From Abelmoschus esculentus (Eukaryota; Streptophyta; Magnoliopsida; Malvales; Malvaceae), in NCBI GenBank assembly GCA_035048815.1, contig JAUCBN010000049.1, forward strand, positions 3,541,501 through 3,605,500: a DNA stretch of 64,000 bases. Reading direction: 5' to 3'. The notes beneath the pieces were generated by a model that saw only the letters and a list, made by a program, of their open reading frames with translations, made no database searches and was not told where the DNA came from. Positions 10,117-21,440 of this stretch are shown here, in pieces; position 1 is the first letter of the stretch; every line of letters starts with the position of its first letter. The position numbers and the translations under genes are program-made.

Positions 10117-12005
10117 ATGACTAGGTCTAATCCATCGATAGAATAATATTCGTACGATCCTGAAATTGAAAGGACTGCAAGGCATTTACGACAAGGGATA
10201 CGCGAAAGGATGAACATAGCACCTGGCCAGCAGAACAACGATGGCATGAATGCCGCCGGGGCAGACAACCAAGGCACATTCACATTTGTTGTTCCGGCCA
10301 ATCCACCTCAACAGGAGCGTGTATGAACAGTTCGTGATTATTCAGAGGAAGATTTGGATGGATTAACTCCTGCCTTTGTGATGCCTAATATAGAGGCAGA
10401 ACATTTTGAATTAAAGTCGGTCATGTTCAAAACACTCTAGGCCAATTTGGAGGATCGACCAACGAAGACGCTCGACAACATCTTAAGTCGTTTTTGGAAA
10501 TCTGCAATTCGTTTAAGCTACTGGGGGTTTATGCCAACATATTGAAGTTAAAATTGTTCCCCTATTCACTGAGGGATAGGGCAAAATCTTGGTTAAACAA
10601 CCTCCAACCTGGATCGTTGAACTTATGGACTGAACTTTGCCGAAGTTTCCTTGCCCGATTCAGTTATACCAATATGACTGATAAGCTGAGAAACGATATC
10701 ACATCACTCAGGCAAGATGAAGACGAATCAATGTATGAGGATTGGGAAAGATACAGGGAGTTATATAGAAAATGCCCCATGCATGGTTTGCCCGAGTGGA
10801 CTCAAGTGTCAATCTTTTACAATGCTGTGAACACCCCTACGAGGATGATGCTTGATGCCTTCGCAAACGGTACCCTCTTAGACCGCCCACCCCATGAGAG
10901 CTTAGAAATTCTGGATAGGTTAGAAAAGAATGATTATCAACACCCGACCACCAGAAGAGGAATAACTAGGCAAGGTATGACAAGCTCTGACTCTTTAGAT
11001 TCTATCATAGCTCAACTATCAGCCTTGACAAACATGGTTAAAGATCTGCATAAGCCGAGTCACCTTCGAGAAGTTAAAACAGTCACTGTTCTTTGTGAAA
11101 CATGTGGCGATAATCATGATACAAGTGCATTCCCGCAAGATCCAGAATCTTCCTTTTATGTTGGAAATTTTAATAGAAACAATATGTCAAACAATTATAA
11201 CCCAGCATGGAGGAAACATCCAAACCTCTCATGGAGTAATCCTAACAATGCACTTAACCCGCAACATCAATCAGTGCAATCTACTGGATTCTAGCAAAAC
11301 AGATTTGCTCAGCAGCAGATGCCGCAGCAGGCATTGCCGCCGCAGCAGCAAACAACAGATGTCCAAACCCTGAAAAACACATTGCAGACATTCATGGCTC
11401 AAACTGGCGCTTACATTGTGAACACCAATAAGTTCATTCAGAGAGACGATAATTTCATGGACAGGACAGAGATGAGAATGCAAAACAATGAAGTTGCTAT
11501 CAAGACACTGGAAACCATAGTAGGACAGATGGCACAATAGATGAAAAGCCGACCCATAGGAAGTCTCCCCAGCGATACTGAAGTCGCTAGAACTAGTCCT
11601 CATGAACAATGCAAAGCGATATCCACTAGAAGTGGATTACAACTAAAGGACCCAGAAATACCTACTCAGAAAGTAGGTAAGCATACTAAGACAGTAGCAC
11701 CTGAAGAAGCTACTGATGAAATACCCGAGGTAAAGGAACCAGCAGACACTGTCGACGATGCTGCCACAACAGATAATGCCGCTACTACACCACAGATAAG
11801 ATTTAAGTGCAATGAAAGAATTGAAGATTTGCGGCTACCGCCACCTTTCCCATAAAGGTTGAAACAGAAAAAGCAAGAATATCAGTTTAAGAAATTTCTA
11901 GACATTCTTAAACAGATACACATGAATATACCTTTGGTGGAGGCAATTAAACAAAAGCCCAACTACGCCAAGCTCCTTAAAGATATTATATCTAAAAGGA
12001 AAAAA
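10117..12005 (+). pseudogene. Element A gag, several stops
   Basis: The start is the ATG at 10117 (MTRSNPSIE), matching MTRVNP in family C. The best open part, 10494-11294, encodes the retrotransposon Gag core (KLFPYSLRDRAKSWLNN, then FARFSYTNMTDKLRN). It ends in a zinc-knuckle-like motif CETCGDNHDTSAF, whose last Cys is replaced by Phe. Then come NYNPAWRKHPNLSWSNPNN and a Gln-rich stretch. Stops at 10323 (CGA to TGA), 11292, 11538 and 11853 interrupt one frame. A small indel near 12006 shifts into the protease frame. A further break lies near 10440. Confidence 0.88.
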
Positions 12006-12714
12006 TAGGGGAATTTGAAATGGTTGTCGCGACAGAAGGGTGTGTGGCAATGCTACACAACAAGGCCATGACAAAACGAAAAGATCCTGGTAGCTTCACC
12101 ATACCATGCTCTATCGGTGATCAATATGTGGGTAAGGCACTATGTGAATTAGGCGCTAGCATAAATCTCATGCCTAAGTTAGTGTTTCAAAAGCTAGGCA
12201 TCGGGAATACAAAACCGACAACGGTGATGCTACAACTGGCAGACCGCTCTTATGTGCAACCGGAAGGAAAAATTGAAGATATCCTGGTAAGAGTGGATAA
12301 ATTTATATTTCCTACTGACATCTTAATTCTTGATTGTGAAGCAAATGAACATGCTCCGCTCATATTGGGAAGACCGTTCCTAGCAACGTGTAAAACTTTG
12401 ATCGATTGTGAGAAAGGCGAATTGAACAAGTAAAGATCAATGTATTCAAAACTTTAAGGCATCCGGATGAACCAGATGAATGTTAGAGAATTGAGGTTAA
12501 AACTGAATTTAGCTTCAATGCAGAGACAGACTGCCTGAACAAAACCTGCCGAGGCAACCCCTGCCGAGGCAGCACACCGCTTCACCAGAAGCATACACGA
12601 AATAAACCACCTGATGAGGAGGCTCTGGTTGGATCATCACACCATCCTCCATTAAAAAAAGGGAAGATGGTTACTACTAGAGATGCATTCCATTGCACTC
12701 CACTAGTGACCTAA
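12006..12714 (+). pseudogene. Element A protease with altered active site
   Basis: The open part 12020-12433 encodes VVATEGCVAMLHN, then ALCELGASINLMPK, QLADRSYVQPEGKIEDIL and PLILGRPFLATCKTLID. The catalytic Asp of the D-[LT]-G-A motif, present as CDLGAS in most copies here, is Glu (CELGAS). Reading continues with breaks to the conserved C-terminal text DAFHCTPLVT and a TAA at 12712-12714. The same ending occurs in families B and C, so this is the family's natural protease terminus and not a deletion edge. Confidence 0.85.
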
Positions 12715-13167
12715 TTTCTATCTTACTATCTTTAATTTATTTTTATGTTTTAGAATTAAATTTTCAAAATTCAGTTTTATGAATTAGATTTCAATTCTTC
12801 GCAATTCAGCTTCAGAATTTTTATTTTCAAAGCATCTATTAATTTGATTTTTTGTTATTTAGGAATAATAAGGAAGAATTAAAGAGGATGATCAACCCAA
12901 CAAATTAGCGGCCCAATCCAAGGAACTAAAATATCCGGGCGGGAATTATGCCGCCCAGATTCAAAAATTGCATCGTTTCCGCTGTCAATGGTTGCCAGCT
13001 GTGGGTTGCATCTCTTGCACACCAAGGGCAATAATCACGCCCCCTGCGCCTTCAAACGCCTCGCCGCTCACCGCCTATAAATACACGAGCAAATTTATCC
13101 TCATTCACTCTTCTTTTAAGCATTGTTACGCTGCCAAACTTTTTCTTCTCTTCACCACAAGCAAAAA

Positions 13168-14344
13168 AATGACAATCCAACAACAAACCTCTGCCGGAGT
13201 AGCAAACTTTCGAAGATTCTTGACCAAGGAAGTCGAACAAGAGTATCACCGTGGATTAGTCAGCCGCCGAGATCTGAAGCCAGAAGCCAAGCTGTGGAAC
13301 ACATTAATCAAAAGAAATCTACTGCCAACATCCCACAACCAAACATTAGATCGGCCACGCTTAGCGCTCATCTATTCCATAATACACAAAAGACGCATTG
13401 ACGTTGGCAGCATCATAAGCGAACAAATATTCGAATGTGCCACCAAAGAAAGAGGTATTCTTGTTTTGCCTTGTTTAATTACTGCACTAGGGAATTTAAA
13501 AAGATTTCCCACCATGACTTTGGATACCTACACACCGCGACGAGTGGGCTGGACACGAGAAATATATATGAAAAAGATGCAAGTGGATGAAGCAGTTTCA
13601 CAGGCTTTCGTTCCTTCCACCACCGAAGCAACAACTGTCGATGCCTCTCAACAGGCAGATCAAACTGAACATGCAACAAAGGGACTCCTGGAAACCTTAC
13701 AGAGAATGGAGAGAAGGAAGCTGGCCTTCATGGCATATGTTAGGGAGTTTAACAATGCCATTGTCACAACAATTCGAGAAGAACTCCCTACATTTACGAC
13801 TGTATTTCTCGACTTTGAAGTCGATCTCTCCATGCCTCAACCAACCACTGATGCACCTGCCAAATCAGCAATTGCCTCAGCAACAGTCTCAGCTTCTCCT
13901 GCCACTACCACTGCTACAGCAACAACAGAACCCATCCCATCAGACTCGTTAGCAGAGCTCCTCCGTATGGATTCCACCAACCGTGGAGCCACTCCATCTC
14001 AGTCCGGTACATTTACCTGGAGCGATTCTACAGAGGATTTAACAGGACAAATCAAAGCTACCAAGGAACTCTTAGCTGCAGCTCAAAGAGAAAATAAGAG
14101 AAAAGGAACCTCCTCCTCTCCAATCAATCTTGATTCAGAGGCAGAGTCAAGGCGAGACCAAACTCCCATCCGAGTCCAACAACATCGATCTGCCAAGAAG
14201 AAAACTGCCATTCCACTACCATCAGCCACCCAACAACACCCAAAAGCCGCCGTAAGCTCCTCATCGATAGCGATTCCGAGGACTCCTTTGCTTCCTCGAC
14301 ATTCTAAAAAGAGCGGTAGTCTTTCTTCTATCTTCTTTCTTTAA
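13168..14344 (+). CDS. Element A accessory ORF (PTP-like), internally deleted
   Basis: The ATG at 13168 (MTIQQQTSAGVANFRRFLT) matches MANKQQNPAGAVAFRRFF of family B; the open frame extends further upstream without homology. It holds SRRDLKPEAKLWNTLIKRN and the SINVG-like stretch RIDVGSIISEQIFECATKERG. These resemble the plant 'putative plant transposon protein' domain found after gag/pol in Athila-type elements. The tail is low-complexity Thr/Ala/Ser with basic KRK. About 120 residues present in B and C, between EQEYH and GLVSRRD, are missing in frame. The function of this ORF is not known to me; a structural or envelope-position role is possible. Confidence 0.75.
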
Positions 14345-15206
14345 TTTCAGCTTTTTTTTTACTTTTCATGCATTGAGGACAATGCATCCCTCGAGTGTGG
14401 GGGAGTATTGATTCCTCTTTTGTAATCTGTAAATATCTGCCATGGATGGAAAATATTTAGATTATCGTATTATTGCCTTATTTTCTGTCCTTATTATCTT
14501 ACAATTTATTGCAAAAATTTTTTAAGTCTGCTGAATTTTATTGAAACTGCCGAGGCAACAATATATTTTCCAGTCGCCGCCGCAGTCTGCACCATTCACC
14601 AGACTTGAACTCGGAAAGGTATAATAGGTTTAGTACTTAGGATTAGATTATGAGCCTAAAAAAGATTTAACATTGCTAGTCTTAGTTGATTTTATAAGTT
14701 TTTTTCTTTGAAAAGCAATAAGGACTTAGGCTTAGATTATAACTAGATGTGCCTATCACCGGCTCTAGTTTAGTCCATAGAGGTGCCTATCACTGGCTCT
14801 AGGACTTAGTCTTTTTCCACTTACTAGAGGTGCCTGAAATTGGCTCTAGTAAGTATTAGCTAAACACTTGAGGTGCCCGAAATCGGCTCAAGCAGTATAA
14901 GTATATAGTAATATATATTTATATACCAATTAGGGAAAAAGAAAGAAAAAAGAATTAAAAATCTTAGTCGGAATTCTTGAGCTAGAAAAAGGATTAGAAC
15001 TTAGAAAATCAACTTTGACATAGCTACGCACACACACACACTAAGATTCATAGTCCAGTTTCGAGGAATACCTAGAACCTAGAAGAGACATAGTCAAGAA
15101 AGGATTTCTGCCACGGCAGGCAGGGCAGTATATTCCCTTAAAATTCTTTACTTAAATTTATCTTTTGTATTGCTTGAGGACAAGCAATAGTTCGAGTGTG
15201 GGGGTG
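14345..15206 (+). other. 3' non-coding region of element A with two stem-loop/oligopurine modules
   Basis: Module 1 (14368-14405) is ATGCATTG, loop AGGA, CAATGCAT, then TCGAGTGTGGGGG. Module 2 (15169-15206) is ATTGCTTG, loop AGGA, CAAGCAAT, then TTCGAGTGTGGGGGTG, ending at the LTR. It is the polypurine tract for plus-strand priming. Between them lie repeats of 'gaggtgcctatcacyggctctag' type near 14750-14890 and a short CA run at 15031-15042. No gene seen. Confidence 0.8.
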
Positions 15207-16579
15207 TGATGAGTGCATAAAAGTCCTCTTTTTAATACCATTTCTCACTCAATATTTACTAATAAAGGAAAGGATTAAGGGCATTAATGGATATTTCTGT
15301 ATATTTTCCATACTTCAGCATCCAAACATACAATTCATGAATTCATCTAATAATTGGCATAAAAAAGATGCATTTTGATAGTTTTCTTTCTTAGACAAGA
15401 AACTACTTATAAAGATGGCCAATTGAGAAGATAGATGCTGGAATGCAGATGAAGCACCTGCCACGGCAGCACTTTCTGATGCAGCAGCAGCAGAGCGAAG
15501 ATGAAAACCATTGCTCGATAGAAAGAGAAAAAGATGTTGATCTTAACGGACAAAGAGTAAAAGAAAGACGGGGCCAAATTACGGAGTCAAACCTTGGTCA
15601 AAGTCACGTGCGAGAAAGAAGAGATATTTTAGGTAATAAAAATTAATTGTTATAGTTTAATTAGGAATTATACTTCTCTCTTCTTTAGAACTCTTTCCTT
15701 GCATGGAAAGCTTTAACCTAAGGCTTGGCCTATATAAGACACACATTAGGCTTAGTCTAGTGAAGTCGGATTTTACCTAGAATATACTCTTAGCCGCAGA
15801 CTACACCATGTTCTAAACTTCTTCGGAGGTTTAGGTTGTTTGTGGAGTAGTTGGAGAAGATGGCTGTGTTAGGTTTGATATTTATTAGTGCAAAACTTAT
15901 TTCATAGTTTATTCTCTCTTGGTATTTACTCTTCTCGCATATGAGCTCAAAAGATAGTATGTGAAGAAAAATCTATTTGCCTAGCATCGAGAGATGTAGG
16001 TTCACGAAACGAGAAAATACGGTATTTTCTCATGGGCATTAACTAATCCGATTGAGAGATTAACCGCCCAGGATTTCAGCGACTAACAAGACGCATGTGT
16101 TTGGTTTTTTTCCGCCCTTGATTCACGCCGCGAGGTATCATCAAGATCTGGGTTTCAACAGTTCTCTTCGCTTAGGGATAAGAAAGAAGACATACAAGGA
16201 TGCTCTGTCAAACTATGGAATGTTGAATTGTCGATAAGGCATAACCCCGCCTAGGCAGCTACGACGACCCTTTGTGCGACCCGCCGACGTGGCAGTTCAA
16301 CCCATTGCATTAATAAGTGGATACCTAATACAACTGGATTTTCCTCAACAAAACACTCAACTTAGCCTCGCTTCTCTTATCCTTATTCCTTCGTTATTTA
16401 GTTTAGTTTTAGTAGTTAAATTAGTAATCTCAAACTCAACAATTACTTGTGTTTTTACTTTTTATAGTGTAGCCGTAAGAGGTAGTGAATTCAACAAAAT
16501 CCCTGTGGGTTCGATAACATAAAATATTACAATCTGACAAAGGTGGAGAAAAAACTAAAGGACTTCCGAGCCTCCATCA
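15207..16579 (+). mobile_element. 3' LTR of element A
   Basis: 1373 bp, from TGATGAGTGCATAAAAG to GAGCCTCCATCA, directly after the polypurine tract. A TATATAA box lies at about 15731-15737. Palindrome CTGCCACGGCAG lies at 15458-15469, in register with the one in the 5' LTR. It is followed by the target duplication CTTAC. Confidence 0.95.
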
Positions 16580-16584
16580 CTTAC

Positions 16585-17968
16585 ATTTTCCCTTGGATTT
16601 GTTTTGGTTTGTGATGGTAATCAACCATAAGATTCTAGGCGACCAACTTTTTGGGCTAATTGGCTGATTTGTTTGTCAATTTCTTGGAGATGAGCATGTG
16701 TTTGAGTTTGAAATTTCTCTTGGGATATAGCCAATTTCTCAACAATTGTTTCAAGGGATGATATTTGTGGCGTTTGGGCTAGCAAAGGAGGAACCCTCGA
16801 TTGATAATTTTTGTTGTTTCCGTAACTCAAGTTTGGATGATCCCTCTATCCTGGATTGAAAGTATTACTATACGGGTTGTATACTCTTTGAGGGGGTCCC
16901 AGAAAACTTCCTACGGCATTAACTTGTGCCTCAGATGCACCATGTAACAATGGGCAATATTTTGTCGGATGATCTGACATTGTGCAAACTCCACAAACTT
17001 TTACGGCTCCAATTTTTCCTGAAACCAGCGAATTAACTATGTCAGTTAATTTATCTAATTCCTTTTCAATTGAAACTACACTTACTTCGTGAACCCGTCG
17101 GCTAGGTTCACTCAAGCCAAATTGTTGTGAGTTTGCCGCCATAGTAGAAATCAACGTTCTTGCTGCCGTGGGTGTCATGTTAATGAGAGCACCGCCACTG
17201 GCGGCATCTACCATCTTTTTATCAACTGGAAGCATTCCTTCATAGAGGTATTGAAGGAGTGTTTTCTCAAAAAGACCATGTTGCGGATAGCTGGTGCATA
17301 ATTTCTTAAATATTTCCCAGTAATCATAAAAAGTTTCATATTCTTTTTGTTGAATTCCTAAAATACTTCGCCTTAACTCGCTTACTTTCGCCACTGGGAA
17401 AAAACTGTCAAGGAAAACACGTGATAGATCAGCCCAGGTAGTAATTGAATTAGGCGGTAAATAAAATAATCATTCCTTAGTCGTTCCAGCTAAAGAAAAA
17501 GGAAATGCCCTCAGTTTGATTTGATCCTCGAAAACTTCTTGAGGTTTCATGCTGCTGCATAACATATGAAATTTTGCGAGATGTTTATGTGGACTTTCAC
17601 TAGGCAAATCGTTAAAGGTAGGAAGGAGATGGATCAATCCTGTCTTAAGTTGAAATGGGGTTTCGCCATTAGGAAAGGTAATGCAAAGTGGTTGTTGTAT
17701 CTCGGGGGCTGCATTTAATTCTCTAATCGTTTGGTTGGCCATTTGTCTTGGTTCAAGATTTGCGTTTGATGCAGTAGGATAGGTGCCGGAATTTGACTCT
17801 TCGTAGGATTGGGTATGAGATAATGGTTCAGAATTAGATTCTGAACTTGCTTGCTTGTCTTGCTCTCGTTTTTTTTTTCTTTCGAAGTGTTTGCCCATGA
17901 GTTCTACGAACTCTTTCTTCGATTTCCAGGTCAAATTCAACAAGATTTCCCGGATTGCTCGTGGTCAT
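16585..17968 (-). pseudogene. Element E gag with frameshift and stops
   Basis: The ATG at 17968 (MTTSNPGNLVEFDLE) reads into a run of ten A residues near 17870, where the frame shifts. The following frame gives the Gag core (CITFPNGETPFQLKTGLIHL, RAFPFSLAGTTKE), then a TGA at about 17470, probably TGG to TGA. It continues in the same frame with AKVSELRRSILGIQQ and a perfect CCHC zinc knuckle CGVCTMSDHPTKYC. Further stops lie at about 16843 and 16618. Continuity with the 8620 end across element A is clear. Confidence 0.85.
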
Positions 17969-17999
17969 AAAAAAAATTAATCAGTAATTTGCCGATAAT

Positions 18000-18017
18000 T
18001 CTCCGACAACGGCGCCA
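18000..18017 (-). other. Primer-binding site of element E, tRNA-Asp type
   Basis: The minus strand reads TGGCGCCGTTGTCGGAGA, two mismatches from the tRNA-Asp complement. It lies three bases from the LTR terminus at 18021. Confidence 0.88.
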
Positions 18018-18020
18018 ATT

Positions 18021-19010
18021 TGACAAGCGTCATTTTACTTGTCAAAATAAAATATTCCTCTTTAAATTAAATAAGTAAAAGAAAGTATAGTAAAGAGGGT
18101 CGGTCCACAGGGAATTTAGAATTTCTGATGTAATTCTACGTTGATTCTAGTCCAGGATACTGCAAACAATTAATTAAAAGGGGGGTTTGATGAGATTGTG
18201 ATGAAGAATAAAACTTAAAGTAAACAAATTAAATAAAGTAAAGATTGAGAAAAATAAATAGTAGTTGAAAATATCAATGAAGAAATCGTCTCGAGCTAAC
18301 TTTGTTTCAATTATGTTGATCATTGAAATGGATTTTTACTCCGGGATTCATGTCAGTTATAGTCTACAAGGCCCAACACGTTGTAACTTGTCTTTCTCTC
18401 TTGTAAACGATCTTCCCAAGTCTATCTTTGAAAGATGATTCTTAAGTGATTTAACCACAGCTATTTTCGTTAAAACAAACAGATTAAAAACTGGAAAGGC
18501 CCGACTCAGATTATGTTGTTTCGTCGAGAATTGAATCCGATCTCATTTTTTCTTAGCGGATTGTCGCTAAGTATGTTCACAGAAAGTCAAAATTGCCACA
18601 GGCAAATCCTTCCTGCCACTGTATATCAAAACAACATCTAGACCAACGAGCTCTTTTTGGTTAGAAAATGTTTCAATTTTGTAAGTAAGGCCGATTGCCA
18701 AACTAATAAACCAGAAAAATGAGAATGTATCCCAAAGAGAATTAAGTAATTTTCAATTCTCACGCATCAAATTGATTCATTGTTAGCCCTCGGCTTAAAA
18801 GAAATTAGCTAAGCATGATATCAATTATCATACATAGCATATTTTTGCAAAATATAAAAAGACTTAAAATAGAGAAAGAAAAAGAAATTTTATACGTAAC
18901 AAAGAAACAAGACAAGAATTCAAAGACAAAGTGATGGATGATCTAAAGCCTTACCCATGGAGGGTATTCATATGCTACTAACTACCTAAAAATAACAAAA
19001 TAAAAAAAAT
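18021..19010 (-). mobile_element. 5' LTR of element E, U3 truncated
   Basis: The minus-strand terminus is ...AAAATGACGCTTGTCA, close to the ...ACACGACGCGTGTCA end of the plus-strand Athila LTR. A TATA-like 'tatgaatacc' lies near 18969 on the minus strand, but only about 40 bp follow upstream. Most of U3 is therefore lost where it meets element G gag. The right boundary is approximate (18985-19015). Confidence 0.7.
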
Positions 19011-20681
19011 AAACTGCCTTGGTGATCTCAGTGTTGCTAGGTAAACCGCCTTGTGGTCTTGTATTTCAAATTTTATGCAAATTGACCAAATTGCGTTTCC
19101 AAAGCTTTTAACGTTGCTTCCTGGTTTTGCAGCCGTATCTCGGTCCTGTTTATGAAAGCATCAGTTTTTTTCTCATTATTAACCAATATAGATTCAATTC
19201 TTGTCATAAAAGCATTAAATTTATCTTCCCAATAATTAGACTGTGTCTTTTGCTGCGATATCTATAGCCAAGGCATATTCTATTGGAATCCTGATACTTG
19301 TGTGCTCGAACTTCCCTGATTGAGACCATTATTCGGATTACTCCAAGAGAAATTAGGTTGCTTTTTCCAGGCTAGATTATAAGTGTTTGACATTGCATTG
19401 TTTCGATTAATTTCCCACGTCAAAACTTGACTCTAGATTCTACAAACACTTAGAAGAATCATGGTTACCATTACATAAATCACAAAAGGAATTTACTACC
19501 TTGATTTCTTTTGTTTTGCTTGGACACTGCATATTCATAACCAAATTGGTTAAGGTAGCCAATTGTGAAGCAATTGAATTCGATGCATTGTTTTCAATGG
19601 TTTGACGTCTAACTCCTCCTCGTCTTGTGTTTGGAAACTGGTAATCATTCTTTGCCAAACGATTTAAAATTTCAATGGCTTCTTCCGCGGGCTTGTCTAG
19701 GAGTATGACATTTGCCGAAGCATCTAGCATCATCCTAGTTCGCGCGTTCACAACATTGTAGAACATCATCACTTGTGTCCATAATGGGAATCCATGCATA
19801 GGGCATTTGTGTAATGACCCGGATTTCGGAATTCGAGGGTCGGGTTAACCCAAGAGTTGGGCTTCGATTTTGGGCACCGAGTTGAGAGGTTTTGGACCTT
19901 GTTGGGCCTTAAGTTGTGGGCTTTAGTTGGTTTTAAGTTAGGCCTTGTGATGAGGGCTTTTTGGTAATTGCATAATGGGATGGAAATGGGGGTTGTAGAG
20001 ATTAAGTCTCTGTAGAATGACCTCATTGTCTTCTCTTTTTCTCCCATCTTTCATCCCCATTGTTGCAAGAGAAAAATGGTGGCAAATGTTTGATCTTTGA
20101 AGGTTTGTTAGAGAATCTCGTTTTAGTGTTAGAAGAAGAGTTGAAGGGCTGATTGTGATCTATAAAACAAGGTAAGGATGTGTGGGTTTGGTGGAAGATG
20201 GAGGTTTAAGTAGGTTTTTAGTTGGAGGTCGGGAATAGAGTTTTGAGAGCTTAAATCTCTGTTCTCTTAGTGTTTTAAGCTTCTAAAATCTTCCCAAGGT
20301 GTGTCTAATTTGTTCTTCATCTTTCTCTTGTAGAGAAAGAGGCTTGTGAGCCATCATCAAGCTTAGGTAGGGAAAAAGATTGAAGAGGTATGCAGCTCGT
20401 TTTGGTTGCAGTGTTTGCTTGAGGTTGGTACTCCCAACTCTTTTCTTCATTATTCATGTCATGGTAGTTGCATATATGTAAGCTTTGATGCATGATAGCT
20501 TGATTGTTAACTTAATGAGCTTTAATGGTAGATTTCGGATTAATGTGTTTGATGGCAATAAATTAATGTTAAAACACCCTAAATATCTTTAGGAACGAGT
20601 AGGAACACTTTAGGATCGATTAAATTAAGTTTGGAAGAAATCCTTAGAAATTTCTAAGTGCAGACTTGCATTTCGTGCAGG

Positions 20682-20932
20682 GGGTATCGATACTGGTGGC
20701 CTGTGTATCGATACCACTAAGAGAGAAATAGGCTAGTGGGTTAGGAGTATCGAAACAGGTTTTGATACCGAACCCTCTAGTGGCATCTTCGATTCGATAC
20801 TCGTATCGAATCGAATAACCCCTCTTTCGTTGACCTTAGAGTTGGTCAAAGTGTATCGATACAGGTATCGATACCATGAGTTTCGATACCCTCTTTGTAT
20901 GGGTATCGATACAGGGCGTTTCGATACCCCAC
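20682..20932. repeat. GGTATCGATACC palindrome cluster in LTR F
   Basis: A perfect copy lies at 20864-20875. Near-perfect copies starting TGTATCGATACC, GGTATCGATACA and GGTATCGATACT lie around 20682, 20704, 20852 and 20901. Further TTTCGATACC and GTATCGAAAC variants are present. It is the same palindrome as in LTR D at 987-1166, although the LTRs are otherwise different. Confidence 0.85.
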
Positions 20933-21189
20933 TTAGGATTATAGATACCCCTGTGAAATCTTGTCCAAGTTAAGTAAAGTTGAGGTTCAGAAATGGTAAA
21001 TAGAGGTCCTTATGAATCTTAAAGATAATGTAATGAATCGTTAAAACAAGATCGAAGATAATAACCCCGAAAGACTAAGATATGATAAGTCTTGATATGT
21101 TTTGATGTGTAGATCCTAGGGGGATCATTTGTGAGTATTGAGTCCTTGTGTGATGGAAATCCGGATATCCAAAAGTGTTGCAACACGTC

Positions 21190-21440
21190 GAAGGCCATCC
21201 AATGTAACATTCCGGGTGATGTATTGAAGACCTTTATTTTGAGTGTTGGGCGTCCTCACTCGAAGATGTTCGATGTAACATTCCGAGCATGAGATTGGTT
21301 GGGCGGCCTCACTTGAAGATGTTCGATATAACATTCCGAGCATGGTATTGGTTGGGCGGCCTCTATCCCGTTTATTCTGAACGTTGGGCGGCCTCATTCG
21401 AAGATGTCCGATGTAATATTCCGGGCATAGGATTTGAGGG
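21190..21440 (+). repeat. Minisatellite in LTR F
   Basis: About four imperfect units of 60-70 bp each contain 'ttgggcggcctca', 'gaagatgttcgat' and 'gtaacattccg'. They look like unequal-exchange products confined to the LTR. Confidence 0.8.

Larger units (their letters stand above)
8626..16579 (+). mobile_element. Complete non-autonomous Athila-like element A (gag, protease, accessory ORF)
   Basis: This 7954-bp element has matched LTRs (8626-9997 and 15207-16579), a tRNA-Asp primer site, gag, protease, an accessory ORF, two stem-loop plus oligopurine modules, and 5-bp target duplications (CTTAC). No reverse transcriptase, RNase H or integrase sequence was found between the LTRs. In the first 255 bp of the LTRs I count about seven differences, so insertion is not very recent. 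Families B and C share this layout. Confidence 0.92.
6999..19010 (-). mobile_element. Athila-like element E, pol-deleted, with element A nested inside
   Basis: On the minus strand the order is truncated 5' LTR (19010-18021), tRNA-Asp primer site, gag (17968-16585), an interruption by element A, end of gag and protease (8620-7432), then 3' non-coding sequence to about 6999. Reverse transcriptase, RNase H and integrase are absent. The protease is followed directly by the text that normally follows integrase in the plus-strand Athila at 35280-35345, including 'gtctgaatcaggtcg' and the 'gggaggca' motif. The 3' LTR and the U3 part of the 5' LTR are missing. The left side carries an oligopurine (minus strand taagtgaggggg) at 7083-7094. 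Confidence 0.8.

Noticed and set aside
12968..13167. N-terminal extension of the element A accessory ORF
   Set aside because: The open frame begins at 12968, but homologous copies in B and C start at the equivalent of 13168. The upstream part covers leader text shared with B ('gtttccgctgccaatggttg'-like) and lacks protein similarity.
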